A stretch of DNA of 64,000 bases, taken from positions 7,398-71,397 of the forward strand of contig JASSUK010000019.1 in NCBI GenBank assembly GCA_031963045.1, read 5' to 3'. Positions 29,301 through 36,786 of this stretch are shown in pieces. This DNA comes from JASSUD01 sp031963045 (GTDB lineage Bacteria > Pseudomonadota > Gammaproteobacteria > Burkholderiales > Burkholderiaceae). The notes beneath the pieces were generated by a model. The model was not told where the DNA came from. It worked only from the letters and a program-made list of their open reading frames with translations, and did not search any database. The stretch's first letter is position 1. Every line of letters starts with the position of its first letter. The position numbers were made by a program, and so were the translations under genes.

Positions 29301-31489
29301 GCGCGAATCTTAGTTATGGCGTATTCGATTCGGCTCAATGGCTTGGCGCAGATCTGCGCAAAGTGAACCTGACCGGTGCCTGGCTACGGAACGCAGATTT
29401 AAGCGGTGCGCGCATGGAAGAGGTGCAGTTTGGAGAGTTGCCAGGGTTGCGACTTGAAAATGCGGTTAATGCTTGCTGCTATTCATCGGATGGTCGATTG
29501 TTGATCGTGGCGCATGGTAACGCCGTGGCCCTGTACGATACGCACACGCTCGAAGAAAAAGCGTGTTTGATTGGGCATGAAAACCAGGTGAATAGCGTCG
29601 TGATGTCGGCCGATGGTCGATATGTGGCCTCCAGCAGTGATGACAAAACGGTACGGGTGTGGGATTGGCAAACGCCCGAGGCTGCGCTCCACGTCCTCAG
29701 CGGGCATGAAGATGCGGTGAGTAGCGTCGTGATATCGGCCGATGGTCGGTATGTGGTCTCAGGCAGTGCGGACGAGACCGTGCGGGTGTGGGATTGGCAA
29801 ACGCCCGAGGCTGCGCCATGCGTACTCAGCGGGCATGATGATGAGGTGAGTAGCGTCGTGATGTCGGCCGATGGTAGGTATGTGGTTTCCGGGAGTAGGG
29901 ACTGCACGGTGCGTGTGTGGGATTGGCAAACGCCCGAGGCTGCGCCCTGCGTACTCAAGGGGCATGAAAACCAAGTGACTAGCGTCGTGCTGTCGGCTGA
30001 TGGTCGGTATGTGGTCTCAGGCAGTGCGGACGAGACCGTGCGGGTGTGGGATTGGCAAACCCCCGAGGCTGCGCCCTGCGTCCTCAGCGGGCATGATGAT
30101 GAGGTGAGTAGTGTCGTGATATCGGCCGATAGTCGGTATGTGGTCTCAGGCAGTTGGGACAATACGGTGCGGGTGTGGAATTGGCAAACGCCTGAGGCTG
30201 CACCCCGTGTCCTCAGCGGGCATGAGTCTTCGGTGGCTAGCGTCGTGATATCGGCCGATGGTCGGTATGTGGTTTCCGGGAGTTGGGACAAGACTGTGCG
30301 TGTGTGGGATTGGCAAACGCCCGAGGCTGCGCCCCGCGTCCTCAGCGGGCATGAAAGTTGGGTGAGTAGTGTCGTGATATCGGCCGATGGTCTGTATGTG
30401 ATCTCCGGCAGTAATGACTGTACGGTGCGTGTGTGGGATTGGCAAACGCCCGAGGCTGCGCCCTGCGTCCTCAAGGGGCATGAAGGTTGGGTGAATAGCG
30501 TCGTGATGTCGGCCGGTGGTCGGCATGTGGTCTCCGGCAGTAATGACTGTACGGTGCGTGTGTGGGATTGGCAAACGCCCGAGGCTGCGCCCTGCGTCCT
30601 CAAGGGGCATGAAGGTTGGGTGAATAGCGTCGTGATGTCGGCCGGTGGTCAGTATGTGGTCTCCGGGAGTGCGGACGAGACGGTGCGGGTGTGGGATTTG
30701 CAAATGCCCGAGGCTGCGCCCCGTATCCTCAGTGGGCATCAGTCTTTGGTGGCTAGCGTCATGATATCGGCCGATAGTCGGTATGTGGTCTCCGGGAGTG
30801 CGGACGAGACGGTGCGGGTGTGGGATTTGCAAATGCCCGAGGCTGCGCCATGCGTCCTCAGGGGGCATAAAGATTCGGTAAACAGCATCGTGATGTCGGC
30901 CGATGCTCGGTATGTGATCTCCGGCAGTAATGACAGAACGGTGCGTGTGTGGGATTGGCAAACGCCCGAGGCTGCGCCCCGCGTACTCAGCGGGCATGAA
31001 AGTCGGGTGAATAGCGTCGTGATGTCGGCCGATGGTAGGTATGTGGTCTCCGGGAGTTCGGACAAGACGGTGCGGGTGTGGAATATCGCTTCGGGTAAAT
31101 GTCTGACGACGATTCAAGGGTTTAATGGAAGCGTTACCAGTGTTGCCTGGCAAAACATAGATGGCCTCGATTATCTGATCACAGGCAGTGGCGACAAAAT
31201 GGTTTGCTGGTGGCAATTGATACCGGCGGATGATCAATGGCAGGTCAGGTTACGGTGGACCTCGGGACAAGACGCATTGACCTTGGTTGGGGCAAAGATA
31301 GAGGGTGTTGAAGGATTAAGTCCAATGAATAGCCGTCTGCTAGAGCAACGCGGTGCGACAGGAGAGCCACGCAAGACTGTAGAGGAAGAATCGCTGCCAT
31401 TGCCGACAGAAGGAGGACAAGCATCGGTGTTAACACTAGCTGCCCAGGCTGATAACCGATTTAGATCGACTTATCTCAATTTTGCATGA
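26396..31489 (+). CDS. TPR / TIR-or-SEFIR-like / NACHT / pentapeptide / WD40 protein (NLR-like)
   Basis: A 1697-residue STAND-type protein. Residues 25-120 have TPR-like repeats. About 172-290 (SLFLVYAHDNPTYGRAEADR, then VDKVVVCCSEVL) resembles a TIR/SEFIR fold. The NACHT ATPase has Walker A GAAGSGKST (about 544), Walker B LFIFDGYDE (about 615) and IVTSRPEY. Pentapeptide-like repeats span 955-1010 (GADLRKVNLTGAWLRNADLS). A WD40 array of about 13 units spans 1020-1612. NACHT-WD40 proteins act as ligand-triggered switches: bacterial ones in phage defence, fungal HET-D/HET-E in incompatibility. AGGTGAAGG precedes the ATG. It stands alone beside phage and IS relics inside the alaS-bounded island, which fits a defence or host-interaction cargo gene. 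The TIR-like call is the least certain. Confidence 0.88.
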   Translation: MYNTISGLTRGERITSISAPNYHEAALVYQRRGNLKGAQASYKQALELANQAYRINSTKADVSRTLALIHLDYGGLLERLCRYDEAEEIYQQAQKYGQKACELEPNHDESKALLNEVEFKYNQFHHSQNKNTETDLAHKATPASSIQEKSKQVNHLFEKALSTLSSLELTDPPSLFLVYAHDNPTYGRAEADRAKYLINKLSQIRVNLYSDQTPMGQPYLSVSESPKEDGKLDDILTSQLCLLPAKLRGDVEPVDKVVVCCSEVLGSYLEWEHYGYFYRELHTAYRQDCASFTPSAIRKVVDKFSQQAKYKAGFHHVLTEMAFLQIRKEQLKDRHGIISVPLTPESHASCLAHFIPETSVRIGDIPRLEAQSQAGQEAYVNQSRHIVLFKLIERLLFHDPRAKPFLDQFWEGYSSCVNQLNGQPAALDWQEFAELVDDIFGKIQHDIFVQILNSLTRAQQAKQLQAFQQEHKPLADLGKDVERFKQHYQDYLESSGEIQDALAMYVLLRGLADPTASESFDLATHIENFLASEEKTILLLLGAAGSGKSTFNRYIAKEKLKAHQRIEKGQGAAPLVFFIELRRREKPNQNVIQAYLQEEGFTEQQIQLLQTHQRCLFIFDGYDEIQESERNRHFYDQNKLWQWQHAKFIVTSRPEYLEKGYAQYFHPEGYPQRLQETWIAPFSHEDRATYIQKYVQRNQANLSQTGWDVARYQAALSGLSTLQAELNRPVVLRIMLAVLPTLKFKSETADLTLSEVYEAYFEQWWARWQKRIAEIRLTSEEAQAKDELARQEGFVLRGFAYSQQCALALTKAKRAIAENNLLFKEEAPAVHALFFDDSARARLLRFNAPLSRNARGGYQFPHKSMQEYWVARAIKTAGDYTAENEFTYLPPAPEGVLNTLSLVNELDILNFLVEEVKQKEAFKTHLLDWIKASKGNAEFAEGAANAITVLVRAGMQFNGADLTGIRIPGANLSYGVFDSAQWLGADLRKVNLTGAWLRNADLSGARMEEVQFGELPGLRLENAVNACCYSSDGRLLIVAHGNAVALYDTHTLEEKACLIGHENQVNSVVMSADGRYVASSSDDKTVRVWDWQTPEAALHVLSGHEDAVSSVVISADGRYVVSGSADETVRVWDWQTPEAAPCVLSGHDDEVSSVVMSADGRYVVSGSRDCTVRVWDWQTPEAAPCVLKGHENQVTSVVLSADGRYVVSGSADETVRVWDWQTPEAAPCVLSGHDDEVSSVVISADSRYVVSGSWDNTVRVWNWQTPEAAPRVLSGHESSVASVVISADGRYVVSGSWDKTVRVWDWQTPEAAPRVLSGHESWVSSVVISADGLYVISGSNDCTVRVWDWQTPEAAPCVLKGHEGWVNSVVMSAGGRHVVSGSNDCTVRVWDWQTPEAAPCVLKGHEGWVNSVVMSAGGQYVVSGSADETVRVWDLQMPEAAPRILSGHQSLVASVMISADSRYVVSGSADETVRVWDLQMPEAAPCVLRGHKDSVNSIVMSADARYVISGSNDRTVRVWDWQTPEAAPRVLSGHESRVNSVVMSADGRYVVSGSSDKTVRVWNIASGKCLTTIQGFNGSVTSVAWQNIDGLDYLITGSGDKMVCWWQLIPADDQWQVRLRWTSGQDALTLVGAKIEGVEGLSPMNSRLLEQRGATGEPRKTVEEESLPLPTEGGQASVLTLAAQADNRFRSTYLNFA
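29571..31100 (+). repeat. Twelve near-identical 129-bp tandem units encoding WD40 blades
   Basis: Each unit encodes 43 residues with the frame GH..xV.SVV.SADGRYVVSG followed by S.D.TVRVWDWQTPEAAP. Units 2-11 are nearly the same at DNA level apart from a few codons. Variation sits mainly in the residues after GH, around the V that follows, and on both sides of the Asp in S.D.T. Two adjacent units (about 30476-30604 and 30605-30733) are almost copies, pointing to recent duplication or gene conversion. A divergent half-unit precedes the array and a divergent unit closes it. Confidence 0.92.
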
Positions 31490-31535
31490 GGCTGGATGAA
31501 TTTGGCATCGTTCAGACCGAATAGGTGTTTCGTGT

Positions 31536-31932
31536 TTACTGACACCTATCTACACCAACACGCATATCCACCGGTTCGACCGCCAACCACACTTGAGAAG
31601 GCATCAGCATCATGTCAACTCGCGCAACGGCTGGCTAACCACTGCGGGCAAACTATCGTCGGTAAACTCAGTTGCCAGCGACTCGCCCCGCGCAACACGA
31701 AGCCTGGTGACGCTTCTTCTGCCTGAACTGTCACCGGCACCCAATTTAAATTGGGCAACTCAGCAGGTTGAGCACGATTTTTACGCACGCGCATTATCCA
31801 AGCGTTGAACGTGTCTCGCTTCAGACCGTGGGCCGCACAATATTCAACACGGCTTTGGCCGCTCCCCTCCCAACTCGACACATGGCCTAACCACTGCGCA
31901 CGCCTTTGTTCTCGTTATGCTTTGTTCATCAT
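31536..31932 (-). pseudogene. IS66-family remnant (tnpA and start of tnpB)
   Basis: On the minus strand, MMNKA is followed by a TAA and then REQRRAQWLGHVSSWEGSGQ and SRVEYCAAHGLKRDTFNAWI. This is the DNA-binding part of IS66 TnpA (typical W...SG.s...YC..HGL....F..W). The frame runs to the TGA overlapping the next start. MMLMPSQVWLAVEPVDMRVG at 31613-31539 is the start of TnpB (typical ..iwLa.gptDMRkGfd) and then stops at TAA 31536-31538. tnpC is absent. The early stop in tnpA and the truncated tnpB show that the element is dead. Confidence 0.75.
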
Positions 31933-32077
31933 GTTCCCTTTAAATTCAGGAAGATTGACTCACTATCAATAAGTTCTTCAAGGTGGAGGGGCTGAACGCT
32001 TACTTTGCAAGCAACTCGGTTACTGAGCAAGTGGTGTCCGGCGTATAGGTGGCGTGATTCTGATTCAGGCTTTTATA

Positions 32078-32246
32078 GGGAGCTGTAGGAACCAGTCGTT
32101 TTGATGCGAAGGGGGAAATACAAGAGAGTGCATTCTCAAGTATGAGAGTACCGAAGCAAAGCACTGGGACGGAGCAACTCGTAGTAGTGAAGAAGTCGCT
32201 GTAATGGTGATGGAGCGAAGGGGTTGCCTTAGGTTTGCATTATAAA
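32078..32246 (+). other. Group II intron-like 5' leader fragment
   Basis: GGGAGCTGTAGGAACCAGTC begins a segment that in one frame reads RECILKYESTEAKHWDGATR then SSEEVAVMVMERRGC. I recall this reading frame from the region upstream of reverse transcriptases of bacterial group II introns. No reverse transcriptase gene or intron 3' end follows, so it would be a fragment. The 31933-32077 gap before it has no recognisable content. Confidence 0.45.
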
Positions 32247-32335
32247 ATATCAATCAAACCGGAGAATTTTATTTGCTGCTGACAGTAGGGGATGCGTTTA
32301 ATAGGGGCAGCCCTCTAAGAAACACACTACGATTA

Positions 32336-33484
32336 CTATCTCTCCATTCGTCGATTTTCAAATGCAATATAAATTGTATTTTTGTTTTTATTTTTTATTT
32401 CAGTAAAATCAGGTTTGCTATCAAATAAACCGCAATACATTAAATGTACCTCCCTTATTGATGAGAAACTCGCTATTTTTTTAAAATCATTGGCTTGAAA
32501 TCCTGATAGATTGTTATTGGAGAAATATATATATTCAATTTTTGTATCTTTTAATTTGTTAAAAATATATTTCGTCGCAGTTGCATCAATATTGTTGTTA
32601 TTTAACGATAGGGTTTTCAAATTTTTTGGAAGATTCTCGACTAGATATTTTGCTCCTTCATTTCCAAGTCCAGCAGAGTCTATTGATAAAAAATTAATGT
32701 CCAATTTTTTCAAATGTTTGGCAAATATCTTTACGGTTTCTTTATTAATTATTACCCCATTAAAGTGAAGCCTGTGCACTTTTTTATTTAATAATGCCTG
32801 CATTAATGGGTCAATATCTTCAATGTTAAGCGTATTTTTATCAAAGCTCAAAGATGAAATATCAACTAGTTTCTGATTTTTGTTCAATATTTTTGCAATC
32901 GTCTCAACATATCTTTTTTTAGGAAGGTTATCTTCATAACCTATGTATAAATTTAGTGACTTGATATTGCTTCTTTTTAATAAGGAGTCAAATATTGCAT
33001 TCCGACCTGCATGTTTTATGTAAAGCAAACTCAATTCAATGTGTCTGACTTTTTCGATAACCCTTTTAAAACCATACACCATTTGATTTTGATGCAAACT
33101 ATCATCTTTTCTCATTGCATTAAGTTTGTTTTTGCACCACTTTGTTTGCCGCGCTTTGTTTGTATATTTTATGTAACTACTCCCGTGTAGTTCTTTAAAT
33201 CCATTTATAAATTCTTTGTCTCTATTCCATGCAGAAAAAATTTTCTTGTCTTTAAGTATTTTTTTTACCCTATCTAGAAATAATTTATTTATTCTCATGC
33301 AGGAAAATAATTGCTGTGTAGACTCTATTGGAATATAGGGTTTTGCAATATGTTCTAATATTGTATCTATCAATTCGATAGGCAACTTATTAAAAGTACT
33401 TTTAGATGGAGGCTTAATCTCATCTTCATTGTTTTTTATTGGCGATGCTCCAACTCTACTTCCAATATTCCATATATTCATCAT
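32336..33484 (-). CDS. F-box and leucine-rich-repeat protein (candidate effector)
   Basis: A 382-residue AT-rich gene. Residues 30-72 form an F-box-like segment (TFNKLPIELIDTILEHIAKP, then LFSCMRINKLF). Residues about 180-365 hold leucine-rich repeats of the ribonuclease-inhibitor type, with LKTLSLNNNNIDATATKYIF and IEYIYFSNNNLSG as clear units. F-box/LRR pairing is the commonest architecture of eukaryotic substrate receptors of SCF ubiquitin ligases and occurs in a few bacterial effectors. There is no signal peptide and no clear ribosome binding site before the ATG at 33482-33484. It lies in the island between alaS and its 3' duplicate. Composition differs strongly from neighbouring core genes. 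A host target is inferred. Confidence 0.8.
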   Translation of the reverse strand: MMNIWNIGSRVGASPIKNNEDEIKPPSKSTFNKLPIELIDTILEHIAKPYIPIESTQQLFSCMRINKLFLDRVKKILKDKKIFSAWNRDKEFINGFKELHGSSYIKYTNKARQTKWCKNKLNAMRKDDSLHQNQMVYGFKRVIEKVRHIELSLLYIKHAGRNAIFDSLLKRSNIKSLNLYIGYEDNLPKKRYVETIAKILNKNQKLVDISSLSFDKNTLNIEDIDPLMQALLNKKVHRLHFNGVIINKETVKIFAKHLKKLDINFLSIDSAGLGNEGAKYLVENLPKNLKTLSLNNNNIDATATKYIFNKLKDTKIEYIYFSNNNLSGFQANDFKKIASFSSIREVHLMYCGLFDSKPDFTEIKNKNKNTIYIAFENRRMER

Positions 33485-33864
33485 TTTATTTGTAAAAAAT
33501 AATTAAAAGTTAATAATGAGAATGCGAGCAATTTTCAAAGTGGTAGCATGGATGATTAAATAAGGTTTTTACAGGATTGCGAATTTTCTTGAAATTCTTA
33601 TTTCACTGTTTATGTTTACGGCAATAACAGTGAACTTGGGCGATGAATACATCACAGAGCATCTATTAATTCAATACCACATAGCATTGATATTTCTGTA
33701 GTTTCAAATGCCCGACCCGGTGCAGCAAGAGCTTCTACTTTTGGCAATATTCAGATGGAATTCAAGAGCCAGCGCTTACAGAAGAGGAAGTCATATGAAG
33801 AAGCAGGGTGACAGAGAAAAAGAAGAAGAGTAAGTGGAATGCCGCTCAGAAGAAGACCGACTAG

Positions 33865-34074
33865 TACTCGCAAGCGTACCTGCACGCAACAAAATTACCC
33901 TACTCGCAGGCGCTAACTCTGCAGCCAGCACCCATTTTTCAGCAGGGGAGCTGATAAGCTTTTTAGAGGCACGACTAGGAGGAAAGGGAGGAGGCCGGCG
34001 CGATCACGCAGGTTGATAAATTGGAAGGGGCGTTAAGTAGCGTGAAAGATTGGATTGATCAAAAGAAGCCTTGA
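33865..34074 (+). pseudogene. Duplicate of the alaS 3' end
   Basis: From 33865 to the TGA at 34072-34074 the sequence is nearly identical to the end of alaS (about 25218-25453), including the GGAGGAAAGGGAGGAGGCCG block. A 17-bp deletion after GCGCGATC causes a frame shift. Like the original, it is followed directly by a palindromic element, here complete. The 260 bp before it have no recognisable content. Confidence 0.9.
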
Positions 34075-34079
34075 TGCAT

Positions 34080-34213
34080 GGTAGGTTGGGGTGAGGCACG
34101 AACCCCAACATGCATACCGCTGGCTCTTTAATCACAACCGTTTGCAATATATAAGCAGGTCTTAAAAAGCTCGTGGTCAGCAGGTTGGGGTTCGTGCCTC
34201 ACCCCAACCTACC
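34080..34213. repeat. Dispersed palindromic element, copy 5
   Basis: Full copy with perfectly matched arms of the variant GGTTGGGGTGAGGCACGAAC / GTTCGTGCCTCACCCCAACC. It follows the alaS duplicate as copy 4 follows alaS, so both were probably part of one duplicated or split unit. Confidence 0.95.
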
Positions 34214-34233
34214 ATTCATCATTGAGAATAACT

Positions 34234-34446
34234 ATGTCAAATTTGAATAGAGCTGTTAGTCGGCTGAAAACGCTCAATATCCATATTTTTTCGGTAAGCC
34301 CACAAGCCTATGCCGAATTTCTTGCTAGATTAGATAGGGCACCTAACCCCAGTGAACATCTGCGCAAGACGATGCAACCCTTGGCTCCATGGGGCTACAA
34401 GACTACAAAATCCCCCGTGTCCGATCTGCCTCAAACTGTTTTCTAA
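34234..34446 (+). pseudogene. DUF1778 (TacA-type) antitoxin, probable truncated remnant
   Basis: The 70 residues from ATG 34234 contain FSVSPQAYAEFLARLDRAP then NPSEHLRKTMQPLAPW. This resembles the C-terminal half of DUF1778/TacA antitoxins (F.L....w..F...LD.pp.pn..Lr.ll...apW), which neutralise a GNAT acetyltransferase toxin. The N-terminal ribbon-helix-helix half is not recognisable, and no toxin gene follows. The end overlaps the convergent tgt gene by 44 bp. It is most likely the relic of a lost toxin-antitoxin pair. Confidence 0.55.
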
Positions 34447-35533
34447 ATTGAGCAAAACTACCATTCTCAATAGCCTCGCGCATTTCACGCATAAGCTGTA
34501 AGTAATAGTGCAGGTTATGTATCGTATTTAAGCGAGAACCCAGCATTTCGCCTATGCGTTGTAGGTGGTGTAGGTATCCTCTGGAAAAGTGGGAGCAGGT
34601 ATAGCAGGCGCAACTCTCATCTAAGGGGCGCAGGTCGTCTTTGTAGCGCGCATTGCGAATTTTTACGTCGCCAAAACGCGTAAATAGCCAGCCGTTTCGA
34701 GCATTGCGAGTGGGCATGACGCAATCGAATATATCGATGCCATGGCTTACCCCTTCGACTAAATCTTCAGGGGTACCCACTCCCATTAAATAATGGGGGG
34801 CCTGTGCAGGTAGTTTGGGTGCGATGGTTTGCAATATGCGCCGCATATCTTCTTTAGGCTCACCGACGGATAAACCTCCAAGGGCATATCCATGAAAGCC
34901 TATATCTACTAGCTCTGCCAAAGAGTTTTCTCGCAAATCTTCATATACTCCCCCTTGCACAATCCCGAAGAGGGCATTGGGGTTGCCTTGTTCATTAAAG
35001 GCATTGAGTGATCGGCGTGCCCAGCGCAAAGACATCTGCATAGAGGTTTCGGTATCTTTTTTGCTAGTGGGGATGCCATTAGTTTGATAGGGCGTGCACT
35101 CATCTAATTGCATCACGATGTCTGAATTCAAAACAGTTTGAATTTCCATCGAGATTTCTGGTGAGAGGAAGAGTTTGCTGCCATTTAGCGGAGAGGCGAA
35201 GGTCACGCCTTCTTCTGCAATTTTGCGTAAATCTCCAAGACTAAAGACTTGAAAGCCTCCTGAGTCGGTCAAAATCGGCTTATTCCATCCATTAAACGCG
35301 TGCAGTCCTCCAAATTTTTTGATGATATCTAGGCCAGGGCGCAGCCACAGATGGAAGGTATTACCTAAAATAATCGACGCTCCCATATCCTCTAATTCGT
35401 GGACCGAAGTAGCTTTGACTGCTCCACAGGTGCCAACAGGCATAAACATAGGCGTTTCAATAACACCGTGACGCAAGGTAATACGACCGCGTCGTGCATG
35501 GCCGTCTGTATTTAAAAGATCAAAGGTGAGCAT
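34403..35533 (-). CDS. tgt: Queuine/preQ1 tRNA-ribosyltransferase
   Basis: Replaces guanine 34 with preQ1 in tRNAs with GUN anticodons, the entry step of queuosine into tRNA. At 376 residues it has normal length. Catalytic and substrate motifs are present: LTDSGGFQVFSL, VQGGVYEDLR, MGVGTPEDLVEGVSHGIDIF with the following DCVMPTRNARNG, and the zinc site CACYTCSHFSRGYLHHL. The ATG is at 35531-35533. It is downstream of queA on the same strand with a 50-bp gap, so the two are probably one operon. Its 3' end overlaps an antitoxin remnant on the other strand. Confidence 0.97.
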   Translation of the reverse strand: MLTFDLLNTDGHARRGRITLRHGVIETPMFMPVGTCGAVKATSVHELEDMGASIILGNTFHLWLRPGLDIIKKFGGLHAFNGWNKPILTDSGGFQVFSLGDLRKIAEEGVTFASPLNGSKLFLSPEISMEIQTVLNSDIVMQLDECTPYQTNGIPTSKKDTETSMQMSLRWARRSLNAFNEQGNPNALFGIVQGGVYEDLRENSLAELVDIGFHGYALGGLSVGEPKEDMRRILQTIAPKLPAQAPHYLMGVGTPEDLVEGVSHGIDIFDCVMPTRNARNGWLFTRFGDVKIRNARYKDDLRPLDESCACYTCSHFSRGYLHHLQRIGEMLGSRLNTIHNLHYYLQLMREMREAIENGSFAQFRKQFEADRTRGIL

Positions 35534-35583
35534 AAAAGTAAGCAGTAAAAAAACAGGGTAAACCTCGGGGTTTATTCGTTGGC

Positions 35584-36663
35584 CTACAAAGTAGGAGGAG
35601 TGCAGCTTAAAAGCATGGCGTCCCCATAACTAAAAAAGCGATAACGCTTAGCAATGGCGTGCTGATAACTTGCCCGTATGGTTTGTGTGCCAGCAAAAGC
35701 ACTGACCAGCATGAGTAGCGTGGATTTAGGCAAATGAAAATTGGTAATAAGACGATCCACTACGCGAAAGCGGTAGCCTGGTGTGATGAATATGTGTGTT
35801 TCTGCTAGACCTGTTGGAAGCGTAGAGAGTCGTTCGTCAGCATTAGCATCAGACCCGAAATCTATAGTTGCCGCTGCAGCTTCTAGGGCTCGAAGCGTGG
35901 TAGTCCCTACTGCAATAATGCGCCCGCCTGCTGCACGGGTACGGGCTAGCATGGCAGGTAAGGATGCGGGGATTTCATAGCGTTCGCTATGCATCTTGTG
36001 CAAAGATAGATTTTCCTCCCGTACAGGCTCAAAAGTACCATACCCTACATGCAACGTGAGGCTAGCTCGTTGGATACCGCGTGCATCTAAGTGTGCCAAC
36101 AATGCTTCATCAAAATGTAAGCCTGCTGTAGGGGCAGCAATGGCTCCAGGTTCTGTAGCATAGAGCGTTTGATAACGGGTTTCATCATATGCATCTGCAG
36201 CATGGGTAATATAAGGCGGTAGCGGAAGCCGCCCATAGCGTTCGAGAAGCGTAAAGCAAGAATCCGGGAAGTGCAGGGTATAAAATCGTTCTGCGCGCTC
36301 GCCCACCACCACATCAAAGGCATCGGCTATGCGTATAGTGCTGCCAGGCGCAGGTGCATGACTGGCTCGAATTTGTGCCAGTGCACTAGAAGGGGACACT
36401 ACGCGTTCAACCAAAATCTCCACTTTACCGCCACTGGCTTTATGTCCGAGTAGGCGGGCTTTGAGAACTTTGGTATTGTTAAAAACTAGTAAATCGCCAG
36501 GTGCTATGCAGTCGGGCAGCTCGGTGAAGGCACGATCAAACAAATGTAAGCTATTTGAGGTGTTGTCTACTTCGAGCAAACGGCTTGCGCTGCGCTGGGG
36601 TAGGGCGGTTTGCGCAATAAGCTCAGGAGGTAAATCAAAATCGAAGTCAGAAAGGGCAAGCAT
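35584..36663 (-). CDS. queA: S-adenosylmethionine:tRNA ribosyltransferase-isomerase
   Basis: Transfers and isomerises the ribosyl group of SAM onto preQ1 in tRNA to give epoxyqueuosine. Motifs: SDFDFDLPPELIAQ near the start, GDLLVFNNTKVLKARLLG, PTAGLHFDEALL, LHVGYGTFEPV and TNFHLPKSTLLMLVSAFAG. The start is taken at ATG 36661-36663, which places MLALSDFDFDLP as in the family; a GTG three codons upstream is possible. Length about 359. It precedes tgt in the same direction and is divergent from recG across 120 bp. Confidence 0.97.
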   Translation of the reverse strand: MLALSDFDFDLPPELIAQTALPQRSASRLLEVDNTSNSLHLFDRAFTELPDCIAPGDLLVFNNTKVLKARLLGHKASGGKVEILVERVVSPSSALAQIRASHAPAPGSTIRIADAFDVVVGERAERFYTLHFPDSCFTLLERYGRLPLPPYITHAADAYDETRYQTLYATEPGAIAAPTAGLHFDEALLAHLDARGIQRASLTLHVGYGTFEPVREENLSLHKMHSERYEIPASLPAMLARTRAAGGRIIAVGTTTLRALEAAAATIDFGSDANADERLSTLPTGLAETHIFITPGYRFRVVDRLITNFHLPKSTLLMLVSAFAGTQTIRASYQHAIAKRYRFFSYGDAMLLSCTPPTL

Positions 36664-36786
36664 ACTGTGCACAAAAAAATAAAGAGAGAATGCGTAAAAC
36701 CCGGTATTTTACGTGCAAGCGCATAGTGCGTAAGGATTCAATCAAAAAACAGGGCATAAAATCACTTTTTAACCACATTCCTTTTC

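Noticed and set aside
29479..31237. Long antisense frames (over 360 codons each) on the minus strand across the WD40 region
   Set aside because: They repeat with the same 129-bp period as the WD40 units. Because 129 is a multiple of three, an open antisense frame in one unit stays open in all of them. No ribosome binding site or family match is seen.
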